From Candidatus Cloacimonadota bacterium (GTDB lineage Bacteria > Cloacimonadota > Cloacimonadia > Cloacimonadales > TCS61): a stretch of 16,514 nucleotides of DNA. Location of the stretch: the NCBI GenBank assembly GCA_030628755.1, contig DAOVQH010000016.1, positions 1 through 16,514 on the forward strand. The letters are read 5' to 3'. Every line of letters begins with the position of its first letter. The first letter of the stretch is position 1. This document shows, piece by piece, positions 1 through 7,857 of the stretch. The notes beneath the pieces were generated by a model. The model made no database searches and had not been told where the DNA came from. It worked only from the letters and a program-made list of their open reading frames with translations. Made by a program: the position numbers and the translations under genes.

Positions 1-831
1 AAACATATCGTTTCATCAATAGGCGGTGATAATACCAGCATTAAACAGATCAAGACGATTTTCCTGCCGGAAGATGAACTGGAATCCGCTCTCTTTTTTG
101 AAGCAAAAAAACATCTTCCAATAAGTGGTGCTGAAATGCTTCTGGATTACCAGGTGTTAAGTGTAGAAGAAAAAACTAATAATATGAACATACTTCTTGC
201 ATCTGCCACTAAAAAACTTCTGCAGGAGCACACAAATATTTTAACTTCAATTGGTTTAACACCCGGGATCGTAGACCTGGAATCCCTGGCTATAGCTAAT
301 AGCTTTATTCTGAATACTTCTATAGAAGATGGGGTTTATGTTATCCTCAATATTGGAGCATTTAAAACCAACATGGTTATTTATGGAGCAAAAACGAAAT
401 TTTTCGCTCGTGATATTGCCTGGGGTGGCTACAATTTCACAAAAGACATTATGAAACAGAAAAAAATGTCCTATGAAGAAGCTGAGAAATATAAATTTGA
501 GCAGGGATTAAAAAAAGAAGAAACTGAGACAGATAATTCTTCACTCATTCTGGATATTACTGAAAAATCAACAGCTGAACATATTATCCAGGATGTGAAA
601 AGATCTCTCAGGTTTTATGTGAAAGAAGCAGGTAGCAGTGATTTTAAAAAGATCCTACTTGTTGGTGGTAGTGCTAAACTGATTGGTTTTCCCGAATTTG
701 TGGAAGATCAGCTTAAAGTTCCTACCGAAATTTACAATCCCTTTGTTAATTTAGAAAAAGTTGAGAAGTTCAGTAATGAGCAGAATCCTCAAATTGCACT
801 TGCTCTGGGCTTGGCTATGAGACCGGAATAG
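1..831 (+). CDS. pilM: PilM-like actin-fold pilus assembly protein (5' truncated by window edge)
   Basis: The reading frame is open from base 1, and the first internal Met (136) is not the start: residues before it (ELESALFFEAKKHLPI) are typical PilM sequence. The window holds 276 residues, so roughly 70-80 N-terminal residues are missing relative to the usual ~350. Visible motifs are the LLDYQVL segment, an actin/FtsA-type phosphate loop LNIGAFKTN (bases 346-372) and the adenosine loop LLVGGSAKL (about 658-684). PilM is a cytoplasmic actin-like protein that binds the short N-terminal tail of PilN and links the inner-membrane PilNO complex to the assembly ATPase. It is the first gene visible in the operon, and its TAG stop overlaps the ribosome binding site GAGGAG of the next gene. 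The loop has Asn where the family usually has Asp. Identification is confident from motifs and context. Confidence 0.9.
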   Translation, partial: KHIVSSIGGDNTSIKQIKTIFLPEDELESALFFEAKKHLPISGAEMLLDYQVLSVEEKTNNMNILLASATKKLLQEHTNILTSIGLTPGIVDLESLAIANSFILNTSIEDGVYVILNIGAFKTNMVIYGAKTKFFARDIAWGGYNFTKDIMKQKKMSYEEAEKYKFEQGLKKEETETDNSSLILDITEKSTAEHIIQDVKRSLRFYVKEAGSSDFKKILLVGGSAKLIGFPEFVEDQLKVPTEIYNPFVNLEKVEKFSNEQNPQIALALGLAMRPE

Positions 832-841
832 AGGAGTAATT

Positions 842-1435
842 ATGGATCAATTTTTCTTCAAAATAAATTTAAATAAATATGGTGAATTAAAACAAAAGAT
901 AATATCTGAGAATAAAATATTCAGAGCTATTTTCATAACTTACGGAGTAATTTTAATTGTCATGTCAATTTTTGTTATACTGCTCAATTATAATTTGAAG
1001 GCAAAAATCGAGAATCGTAGGTCTTTGTTGAGACAAATCAAACAGGAAATAAAGACTTATCAGGTCAGTGGTGAGTTCCTTTCCTCAAAAGATGTGCAAA
1101 GACTTGCAAAGGTAAGTACTGAACGGATTTTCTGGGCAAAGAAACTGGTTGCATTTTCCCAAGTTACAACAGATAAAATAGCAATCACACATTTCTCATT
1201 TAAAAATAATAATCTGAGCTTATATGGAATTACCAAGCTTGATAAAAAAGAAAAGGAATTCGATTTGATCGATAACTTTATAACTAAGCTGAAGAATAAT
1301 AAACATATCATTGTTGACTTCCCGGATATTAAGTTCAAGAAATCTCATCGTGACATTGAAAAAGATGTAGAAATCCTGCGTTTCCAGATCGATTGTATTT
1401 CCAAAGAATCTGGGAAGAAGGAAGGTCGAATATGA
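842..1435 (+). CDS. pilN: PilN-like inner-membrane pilus assembly protein
   Basis: This 197-residue bitopic membrane protein has a short cytoplasmic N-terminus (about residues 1-26), one membrane helix (about 27-49), a charged heptad-like stretch (50-72) and a periplasmic ferredoxin-like C-terminal domain (about 97-187). That is the PilN/GspL C-terminal layout. In known systems the N-terminal tail inserts into PilM, and the periplasmic domain pairs with PilO. The start at 842 sits 5 bases after GAGGAG (831-836). The last bases overlap the next gene by four (ATGA at 1432-1435), which suggests translational coupling. Sequence similarity within this family is low, so the call rests mostly on topology, size and position between pilM and pilO. 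Confidence 0.78.
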   Translation: MDQFFFKINLNKYGELKQKIISENKIFRAIFITYGVILIVMSIFVILLNYNLKAKIENRRSLLRQIKQEIKTYQVSGEFLSSKDVQRLAKVSTERIFWAKKLVAFSQVTTDKIAITHFSFKNNNLSLYGITKLDKKEKEFDLIDNFITKLKNNKHIIVDFPDIKFKKSHRDIEKDVEILRFQIDCISKESGKKEGRI

Positions 1436-1989
1436 GAGAAAAATATCTGATACTGTTTTGTGTGATAATATTGACAGCTTTGTGTTTCTTCTATTTCAGC
1501 ACAATCAATATTAAAGCCAATTCAAAAAAAATTGTTGCTTATGATAAAAGGATAAAAATTGAACAGGAAAAGCTTAATAGTGCAAAAGTTCTGAATGAAC
1601 AACTTCAGGAAGTTTCCAAGGTTATTGTTCAGAGCATGACAAAAGAAGCTGAATTTACTCCTGATGAGGTTAATTCTTTTATAAAAAAAATAGCAGACCT
1701 TGCTGATAGATACAAAATTGCAGTTCATTCCATATTCCCGAAAGTAATATCTACAACCAGAAAAAATTTGATTGAACAGCAATACACTCTTATTCTTAAT
1801 TGTACTTTCATCCAGATGGGACAGTTCCTATCAGAATTGGAAAGTTTTGATCATATAATTAATATCAAAACCCTTGATGTTAGCCCCTTAAGAAAAGATA
1901 AAAAAAAGGGAATTAATGATGTCGAAGATGTCGCTCTTTATAAGATTACATTGGAACTTTCTACTTTCAAAATCATCAAGGAGGTGTAA
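1432..1989 (+). CDS. pilO: PilO-like inner-membrane pilus assembly protein
   Basis: I place the start at ATG 1432 rather than at an upstream in-frame Met (1393). The 1432 start gives the classic ATGA overlap with pilN, a purine-rich ribosome binding site (GGAAGG) just upstream, and a product (185 residues) that begins directly with its membrane helix (about residues 5-24). A coiled coil follows (about 28-65), then a periplasmic alpha/beta domain (about 75-180) containing the recognisable PilO core FLSELESFD. PilO heterodimerises with PilN in the periplasm and forms the alignment complex that connects to the secretin through PilP. The stop TAA (1987-1989) abuts the next start with no gap. Confidence 0.78.
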   Translation: MREKYLILFCVIILTALCFFYFSTINIKANSKKIVAYDKRIKIEQEKLNSAKVLNEQLQEVSKVIVQSMTKEAEFTPDEVNSFIKKIADLADRYKIAVHSIFPKVISTTRKNLIEQQYTLILNCTFIQMGQFLSELESFDHIINIKTLDVSPLRKDKKKGINDVEDVALYKITLELSTFKIIKEV

Positions 1990-2541
1990 ATGGAAAAAAA
2001 ATATCTGAAAGACTTTGTCATTGCTCTTATTGTTATTCTTTTTATATCTTTTGGAATTAAAAATTATAATCTTTATAATAAAGTAAAAGAAATTCCTTCT
2101 GAATCGAAATACAGGAAAATCGCTCTTAGTGAACAACTGCTTGTTCAAATTCATAACATTGAGAAATCGATCAAGGATAGAAAACAGTTTGTTTTCACAG
2201 TGACAAAAGACCCTCTTGAACAGAACCTGATAGTGAAAACAATAAAGGACCTGGAAAAACAGTGGAGGGAAGAAGTCGAAAATATGATTCGTCTCGAATC
2301 TACCATTGTTCCAGAAAAAGGGAAAAAGAGAGCAGCTATTTCTTATAAAGGAAAAACAATAATCTATACAATAGGTGATGAATTTGTCAGTGGGAAAATA
2401 ATCGATATTCGTGAAGGTGAGCTAACCTATTTAAACCATGGTCAAACAGGAATTCTGAAATTACAGAAATTACCTGAGAAACCAAAAGAAATCCTGCAAA
2501 CAACAAAAAAATCAAAAAAATCAAGAGAATATAATTGGTAA
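1990..2541 (+). CDS. PilP/GspC-like inner-membrane linker to the secretin
   Basis: This 183-residue protein has an N-terminal membrane helix (about 8-26), a helical linker, a degenerate KDPLEQNL segment (73-80) resembling the DPF-type element of PilP, and a small beta domain (about 112-161). The beta domain contains YTIGDEFVSGKIIDIREG, the pattern of the homology-region domain of PilP/GspC (a GD.. turn followed by I..I...G). It ends with a basic Lys-rich tail. In homologous machines this domain touches the N0 domain of the secretin and couples inner and outer membrane parts. PilP is usually a lipoprotein; this one has no lipobox and is helix-anchored like GspC, so I do not assign a symbol. 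It starts directly after the pilO stop and is followed 15 bases later by the secretin gene. Confidence 0.65.
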   Translation: MEKKYLKDFVIALIVILFISFGIKNYNLYNKVKEIPSESKYRKIALSEQLLVQIHNIEKSIKDRKQFVFTVTKDPLEQNLIVKTIKDLEKQWREEVENMIRLESTIVPEKGKKRAAISYKGKTIIYTIGDEFVSGKIIDIREGELTYLNHGQTGILKLQKLPEKPKEILQTTKKSKKSREYNW

Positions 2542-2556
2542 TCTAAAGGAGAATGT

Positions 2557-3960
2557 ATGAAAAAATCTAAGTTTAGCATAATACTACCAGCACTTTTCTT
2601 ATTAGTTTTCTTAGTTGGGAATTTATTTGCACAGGAAGATTCTGTGGATCTTTTAACTCGAAAAATCACACTCGATGCTGAAGATGCTTCTGTTTCACAC
2701 ATTATTTCAACAATGGCTCGTCTGAGTGATTGCAACATAGTTCTTGCTATGGATGTGACTGCAGAAAAGGACATTGCAGAAGAAAGAAAAATTACTATTC
2801 ATCTGAAAGAAGTTCCTATAGAGCAGGCATTGTCACTGGTAGTAAAATCTATTGGACTTTCCTATCGTTTAGTTGGTGAAAAAACTTTTATCGTTGGTGA
2901 GAAATCGAGAATCGAAGAAGAAATCGGTGAGAGAACCTATATCATTAATCTAAATTATATCGATGCTGAGAAGATTGTTAAAGCTTTGAAGATCATGCCA
3001 GGTGAGTCTGTAGCCATAGAAGGTCAGAATACCATACTTCTTCGTGCCAATCCGGAAACTTTTAATGAGATAAGCAAGAAAATTAAAGAGATTGATATCC
3101 CCCAAAAACAAATTGAAATTCGTGCCCGGCTTATCGAGATCTCTGTTTCTGAAGCTCAGAAATTTGGTATCGATTGGTCAAAACTTAATCAGCTAACTAC
3201 AATCTTGGCTGAAGATGTAATGAGTGCAGAAGGTGTGGGTTTGCCATACAACTATACTGATGAAACTGGTGCTATTCCGCATGGAAGTCTCTCCCCATTA
3301 GGTGAAATACCGGAAGACCAGTATTTCCAGAGAATGGAAGATATTTCTGATATAGGTCATTTCAGTCGTCAAATGACAGCCTTTGATATAACTATTGATT
3401 GGCTCCTGGAAAATAATGCAGCTAAACTTCTTACAGATACCAGGATCACAGCTTTGAATGGCGAAGAAGCAGAAATTCACATCGGCGAAGTTGTTCCATT
3501 TGTTGTAACAGATTATGAAAAACGAATTCAAGTTGAACGTGAAGAAGTTGGTATCAAGCTGAAAGTTAAACCTAGTGTGAACAAAGATGGTCAAATAACA
3601 ACCATGATAGAACCTGAAGTAAGTTCTGTTATGGAACTTGTGGGAGGTTATGTTCCCAGAACCAAGATTAGAAGAATTGTTTCGACCGTGATTGTTCCGG
3701 ATGGTAAAAAGATAATTGTGGGCGGACTTCGCAGTTCTAACATAGTAACTACGATCAATAGAGTCCCTATCCTTGGTTCGATACCAATCCTGGGCTATCT
3801 TTTCCAGCATAAAGTACATAATGTAAATAATACGGACTTAATTATTGAAATAACTCCTCGTGTCGTTACTTTTGAAGACTATGATGTAGAATATGATATT
3901 GATGAACGACTTGAGAGAGAATTAATAAAAGAAAAAGTTCCTGATGAAATTCAGGAATAG
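2557..3960 (+). CDS. pilQ: Secretin (PilQ/GspD family outer-membrane channel)
   Basis: This 467-residue exported protein has a signal peptide (residues 1-25, likely cut after LFA) and an N0/STN domain (about 36-114, KITLDAEDASVSHII onward). A single N1 secretin_N domain follows (about 127-185), then the membrane-embedded secretin domain (about 186-436). The signature VPILGSIPILGYLF (403-416) and the terminal LIIEITPRVV are diagnostic. It forms the gated outer-membrane ring through which a pilus or exoprotein passes. It is short for the family: no AMIN domains and no extra N2/N3 domains, so it is a minimal secretin. It ends with a charged tail (about 437-467) that could be a pilotin-binding segment, which is my inference. 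A strong ribosome binding site, AAAGGAG (2545-2551), precedes the start. Confidence 0.93.
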   Translation: MKKSKFSIILPALFLLVFLVGNLFAQEDSVDLLTRKITLDAEDASVSHIISTMARLSDCNIVLAMDVTAEKDIAEERKITIHLKEVPIEQALSLVVKSIGLSYRLVGEKTFIVGEKSRIEEEIGERTYIINLNYIDAEKIVKALKIMPGESVAIEGQNTILLRANPETFNEISKKIKEIDIPQKQIEIRARLIEISVSEAQKFGIDWSKLNQLTTILAEDVMSAEGVGLPYNYTDETGAIPHGSLSPLGEIPEDQYFQRMEDISDIGHFSRQMTAFDITIDWLLENNAAKLLTDTRITALNGEEAEIHIGEVVPFVVTDYEKRIQVEREEVGIKLKVKPSVNKDGQITTMIEPEVSSVMELVGGYVPRTKIRRIVSTVIVPDGKKIIVGGLRSSNIVTTINRVPILGSIPILGYLFQHKVHNVNNTDLIIEITPRVVTFEDYDVEYDIDERLERELIKEKVPDEIQE

Positions 3961-3969
3961 GAGGAAATT

Positions 3970-6093
3970 ATGAAATTCAGTAAAATTCTAATATTATCTA
4001 TTTCATCCGTGATATTTTTTCTTTCTGTGATTTTTTTAATATCATGTGATAATAGAATAATTGAATTACCCGATTATCGCATTGTGAGCATAACTGCAGA
4101 TCCGGATACAATTTACGCAGATAATAACATAACGTATTCTGTTATTGAAGTTCTTGTTAAAGATGATAAGAATTTTGTAGTAGTAAATGAAAATGTTACA
4201 TTTAGAACAGATCTTGGAAATATTATCTATCAGGTTGCTACAGATAGTACAGGAATTGCAAGTACAACATTCTGGGATAGTGGGGTAATAGGTTTAGCAA
4301 CTATTGAAGCGTTCGTCTCAGATATTTCAGCGAGTATTCAGGTTGTTATAGAAGAAACACCACAGATTGAATCCCTCACTTTAAGTCTTAATTCAAACGA
4401 ATTAAATATTGATGAAACTACAATTATCAGAGCAAGTGCTCAAAATGCTTTGGGTAATGTTCCTGATGGCACACTAATTGTTTTTGAAACTACAAGGGGA
4501 TTCTTTCGGGATGAAGGAGGAATTGAACTGGGAACCTTAACTCAAATTCAAACAACAAATGGTATTGCCAAGGTTTATTTTAATGCAGGTACTCAGAAAG
4601 GTGTAGCAACGATTACAGCTTTAATTAGTGATCTCGTAGTATCAGAAAACATTACAATACATCCAGGTTCACCAATGTTTCTCTATCTTACTCCAGAGGT
4701 AACCGAAGTTCAAGTAGGTAGCAATGAGGATGTCTTGATTATTGCTCAAGTGGAAGATAAATACCATAATGCTATGGACAGTGGGGTTGGTGTTGAATTC
4801 TCAACAAGTTTAGGTTCAATAATAGAATATGATAATACTGATAGTTTGGGCATTGCAGAAACCATATTTTCTCCTGGTATCACTGCTGGTTCTGCTCTGA
4901 TTGAAGCAGTTGCTGATTCAGCTACTGCCTCTACAGTGATAACGGTTGTGTCCGATGAAGTATATTCAATTGAATTTGCTTTTTCTCAACAGGTTGATAT
5001 TCAGGTTCAGGGAACAGGTGGGCAGGAATCTTTTGAATTTCAAGTTAATCTTTATGACATGAATGGTAATTTGATTGACTATTCTACCACAGTCTGGTTT
5101 AAATTTATAAATGGACCAGATGGAACAAACATAAATAATCTGATAATTTTACCATTTCCAGATCCAGATTCATTAAGTGTTGAATCTACAAATGGACATG
5201 CAATTGTCTCTGTGAGTAGTGGGGAAGTATCTGGAACTGTTGCCTTAAAAACTTATACATATAACACAAGCGGACAGGAAATTTTTGCTATAAAAACTAA
5301 CATTGTTGTTCATGCCGGACCTCCAAATTCTGTTGATATTTCTATTGGTGGTCATGATACTGGAGTAGAGATGGGTGCTGGAATCTGGCAGATAGAGTGT
5401 GCTGCTCTTTTAAATGATGAATATGGGAATCCTGTTGATTATGGAACTGCAGTTTGGTTTTCTTTGCCTGATGATCCGGATTGGGCGACAATTGAAGCTG
5501 CTGCTTATGTGGGTAATGAGAATGCCAATGGTGATTCTTTAGAAGGAATTGCATATACATTATTAAACTATGAAGGGTCACATACAAACGATTCTTTAGT
5601 GATTCAAGTCGAAGTTTCCGGTAATGAACCCGGACAGGTATTTATAAATCAAGAAATTGTTTATCTACCTATCCAATACCTAACAATCGATATTGTAGCA
5701 GTTCCGGAACATATAGATTGGGATACATACAATAATCCTCCCGACTGGCGAGATCATACAGTAGAATTGTCTCCTAAGGTGTATGTAACTGTAAAAGACG
5801 GACAAAATAACCCGATACATGGTCAGACTGTTGTTTTCTCTTCTTCATTAGGAATACCGGTTATGGAATCACAGCTTAATATGCAGCCAACACATCCAAA
5901 TTTTGAACCGGACTTCTTCAGCATAACAGACCTTGATGGTGAGATCTTGAAATATTACAGATTCTACAAATATGAATGTCCACCACCCACAATTGCAGGA
6001 CCAGGACAGACAACTGCAACCATCACAGCTCAGATTCTGGGCACACAGACTTCAAACCAGGTTACAGTAATTCTGATCAGATATGTAGATTAA
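3970..6093 (+). CDS. Multi-Ig-domain (Big_1/invasin-like) lipoprotein within the pilus/secretion operon
   Basis: This 707-residue protein starts with a lipoprotein signal: a hydrophobic core and the lipobox LISC with Cys26, followed by Asp27. The rest reads as about six beta-sandwich modules with approximate borders 33-129, 130-231, 232-327, 328-451, 452-567 and 568-707. The first three show the Big_1/invasin pattern: a strand, V.V.D..., VxFxTxLG.I, TDS.GIA.T.F..G..G.A.I.A. Modules 4-6 are larger and more divergent. Big_1 domains normally build rigid surface stalks of adhesins or intimins. Here the gene sits between the secretin (stop overlapping AGGAGG at 3959-3964) and the assembly ATPase (28-base gap), so it is very likely co-expressed with the machine. 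It could be an outer-membrane stalk, a pilus- or secretin-associated accessory, or a substrate; the sequence does not decide. I do not recognise a named family. Confidence 0.85.
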   Translation: MKFSKILILSISSVIFFLSVIFLISCDNRIIELPDYRIVSITADPDTIYADNNITYSVIEVLVKDDKNFVVVNENVTFRTDLGNIIYQVATDSTGIASTTFWDSGVIGLATIEAFVSDISASIQVVIEETPQIESLTLSLNSNELNIDETTIIRASAQNALGNVPDGTLIVFETTRGFFRDEGGIELGTLTQIQTTNGIAKVYFNAGTQKGVATITALISDLVVSENITIHPGSPMFLYLTPEVTEVQVGSNEDVLIIAQVEDKYHNAMDSGVGVEFSTSLGSIIEYDNTDSLGIAETIFSPGITAGSALIEAVADSATASTVITVVSDEVYSIEFAFSQQVDIQVQGTGGQESFEFQVNLYDMNGNLIDYSTTVWFKFINGPDGTNINNLIILPFPDPDSLSVESTNGHAIVSVSSGEVSGTVALKTYTYNTSGQEIFAIKTNIVVHAGPPNSVDISIGGHDTGVEMGAGIWQIECAALLNDEYGNPVDYGTAVWFSLPDDPDWATIEAAAYVGNENANGDSLEGIAYTLLNYEGSHTNDSLVIQVEVSGNEPGQVFINQEIVYLPIQYLTIDIVAVPEHIDWDTYNNPPDWRDHTVELSPKVYVTVKDGQNNPIHGQTVVFSSSLGIPVMESQLNMQPTHPNFEPDFFSITDLDGEILKYYRFYKYECPPPTIAGPGQTTATITAQILGTQTSNQVTVILIRYVD

Positions 6094-6121
6094 TCGAAAT
6101 TCATTTTGTAAAGGAAAATAG

Positions 6122-7828
6122 ATGGCTTTCAACCCTCAATTATCAAGGATTGGAGAAATACTGGTTCATCGAGATATAGTAACTGCAGACCAGGTTAAAG
6201 AGGCTATTTTAAAGCAGAATCATTTCCATCTGAAATTAGGAGAAACACTCAGAAAACTTGGATATATCACAGAAAAGGATTTGCTGGATGCCTTATATCT
6301 TCAGCTTGAATATAAAATTGTACAGGAAGATCAACTGCTTGAGCTGGATCCGGCAATTATAAAACTGGTTCCTGAACCTTTTGCAGTTGAGAACCGGGTT
6401 ATGGCCATTCGACAGGAAGGTGATTCAATTGTCGTTGCTATGACAGATCCCGAGAATATTGTAATCCAGGACAGCTTAAAGAAACTTTTAGGAAAATCAA
6501 TAATTCCTATGCTCATCGGTGATTCTACTTTAACGGATACTCTGGAAAGATACTATAAGACTATCAGAACATCAACTCAGGTTGAAGATGCTGTAGGTAG
6601 TTTCGAATTTGTTGCAGTGGATGAAGACGAAAAAGAAATCACGATTGATACCAAGAAAGATGCTGATGCTCCTGCTGTTAAGCTAATTAATTTGATGATA
6701 ACTGAGGCCATAAGATCTAATGCCACAGATATTCATATTGAACCTTTGACAAATAATACCAGAGTCCGCTTCAGGATTGATGGCGCTCTTCGGGAAGTTA
6801 TGTCGCCTCCCATTGGTTTGCATGCAGGTATGGTTTCCCTGGTTAAAGTTATGTCCAAACTCAATATTGCAGAAAGAAGATTACCACAGGATGGACACAT
6901 CTCTCTGAAGACCACCTTGAAAAGTGTTGATGTCCGCGTTTCAATTACACCGACAATTCTCGGAGAAAAAGTTGTAATGCGTCTTCTGGATAAAGGAGAA
7001 TTCGGGTTTACTTTAACAACACTTGGTTTCACCAATGAAAATCTATTAATGTTCAAGAAATGGATACGACGTCCTTATGGAATAACAATTGCCTCAGGTC
7101 CTACTGGTTGCGGTAAATCAACAACTCTTCATGCTGCTCTAAAAGAAATACAAGATATTGAAACTAATATTGTAACTGTGGAAGACCCGGTTGAATATAG
7201 AGTTGATGGTGTTACCCAGATTGAGACAAAAGCAAAGATTGATCTCACCTTTGCAAATGCTCTACGTTCCGTATTGCGCCAGGACCCGGATATTATTCTT
7301 ATTGGTGAAATCCGTGATGAAGAAACAGCGGATATTGCCATTAAATTCTCTCTTACAGGTCATTTAGTGTTCACAACTTTGCACGCTAATGATGCAGTAT
7401 CTACAATTACCCGTCTTCTTGATATTGGAGTTCCATCGTATCTTGTTGCTTCTTCAGTGAACCTTGTAATGGCACAGCGGCTCGTTCGTAAGATATGCAA
7501 ACATTGTATAACAGATTATACCCCTACTGAGCAGGAGCTTCAAGATGCAGGTATTACCCCGGAAGGAGCCAAAAAAATAAACTTCAAAAAAGGTAAAGGT
7601 TGTGTTCATTGTGATAATACCGGATATTCCGGCAGAACCGGTATATTTGAAATGCTCGAGGTTACAGCAGAGATCAGAAAACTTATTTTTAATGGGGCAG
7701 ACCAGGATACTATCCATGAAGTAGCTTTAAGAAACGGTATGCAGACGTTACATGCAAGTGCCATTCTGAAAATGGAACAAGGAATTACAACAATTTATGA
7801 GGTCATCAAACTGACTATTTCCGATTGA
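6122..7828 (+). CDS. pilB: PilB/GspE assembly ATPase with N-terminal MshEN domain
   Basis: This 568-residue cytoplasmic hexameric ATPase powers pilus or pseudopilus extension. The N-terminal MshEN-type domain has two 24-residue motifs (residues 9-32, RIGEILV...LKQ, and 38-61, KLGETLR...YLQ) separated by five residues. That is the layout of the c-di-GMP-binding motif of MshE. The catalytic region shows Walker A GPTGCGKST (326-334), the Asp box around VTVEDPVEY (351-359), Walker B DPDIILIGEIRDEE (388-401) and the His box LTGHLVFTTLHAND (411-424). A tetracysteine zinc site lies at C459/C462 and C494/C497, which marks PilB/GspE rather than PilT. The start at 6122 is supported by AAGGA at 6111-6115. 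The 5' end of the gene lies inside a 204-base alternative-frame reading frame that I treat as spurious. Confidence 0.95.
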   Translation: MAFNPQLSRIGEILVHRDIVTADQVKEAILKQNHFHLKLGETLRKLGYITEKDLLDALYLQLEYKIVQEDQLLELDPAIIKLVPEPFAVENRVMAIRQEGDSIVVAMTDPENIVIQDSLKKLLGKSIIPMLIGDSTLTDTLERYYKTIRTSTQVEDAVGSFEFVAVDEDEKEITIDTKKDADAPAVKLINLMITEAIRSNATDIHIEPLTNNTRVRFRIDGALREVMSPPIGLHAGMVSLVKVMSKLNIAERRLPQDGHISLKTTLKSVDVRVSITPTILGEKVVMRLLDKGEFGFTLTTLGFTNENLLMFKKWIRRPYGITIASGPTGCGKSTTLHAALKEIQDIETNIVTVEDPVEYRVDGVTQIETKAKIDLTFANALRSVLRQDPDIILIGEIRDEETADIAIKFSLTGHLVFTTLHANDAVSTITRLLDIGVPSYLVASSVNLVMAQRLVRKICKHCITDYTPTEQELQDAGITPEGAKKINFKKGKGCVHCDNTGYSGRTGIFEMLEVTAEIRKLIFNGADQDTIHEVALRNGMQTLHASAILKMEQGITTIYEVIKLTISD

Positions 7829-7857
7829 TAATCTCGATAAAAATATAAGGAAAATAT

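Noticed and set aside
1393..1431. Upstream start (Met at 1393) for the PilO gene
   Set aside because: It would overlap pilN by 43 bases and add 13 residues before the membrane helix; ATG 1432 gives the standard ATGA coupling and a better ribosome binding site.
3298..3819. A 173-codon minus-strand frame inside the secretin gene
   Set aside because: It is fully antisense to the conserved secretin domain; its composition (Asn, Phe, Tyr, His rich) is that of a complement shadow.
5976..6179. A 67-codon plus-strand frame bridging the lipoprotein end and the pilB start
   Set aside because: It overlaps the last ~118 bases of a well-supported lipoprotein gene and the first ~58 bases of pilB, has no recognisable features, and its His/Asn/Thr-rich composition is that of a shifted frame.
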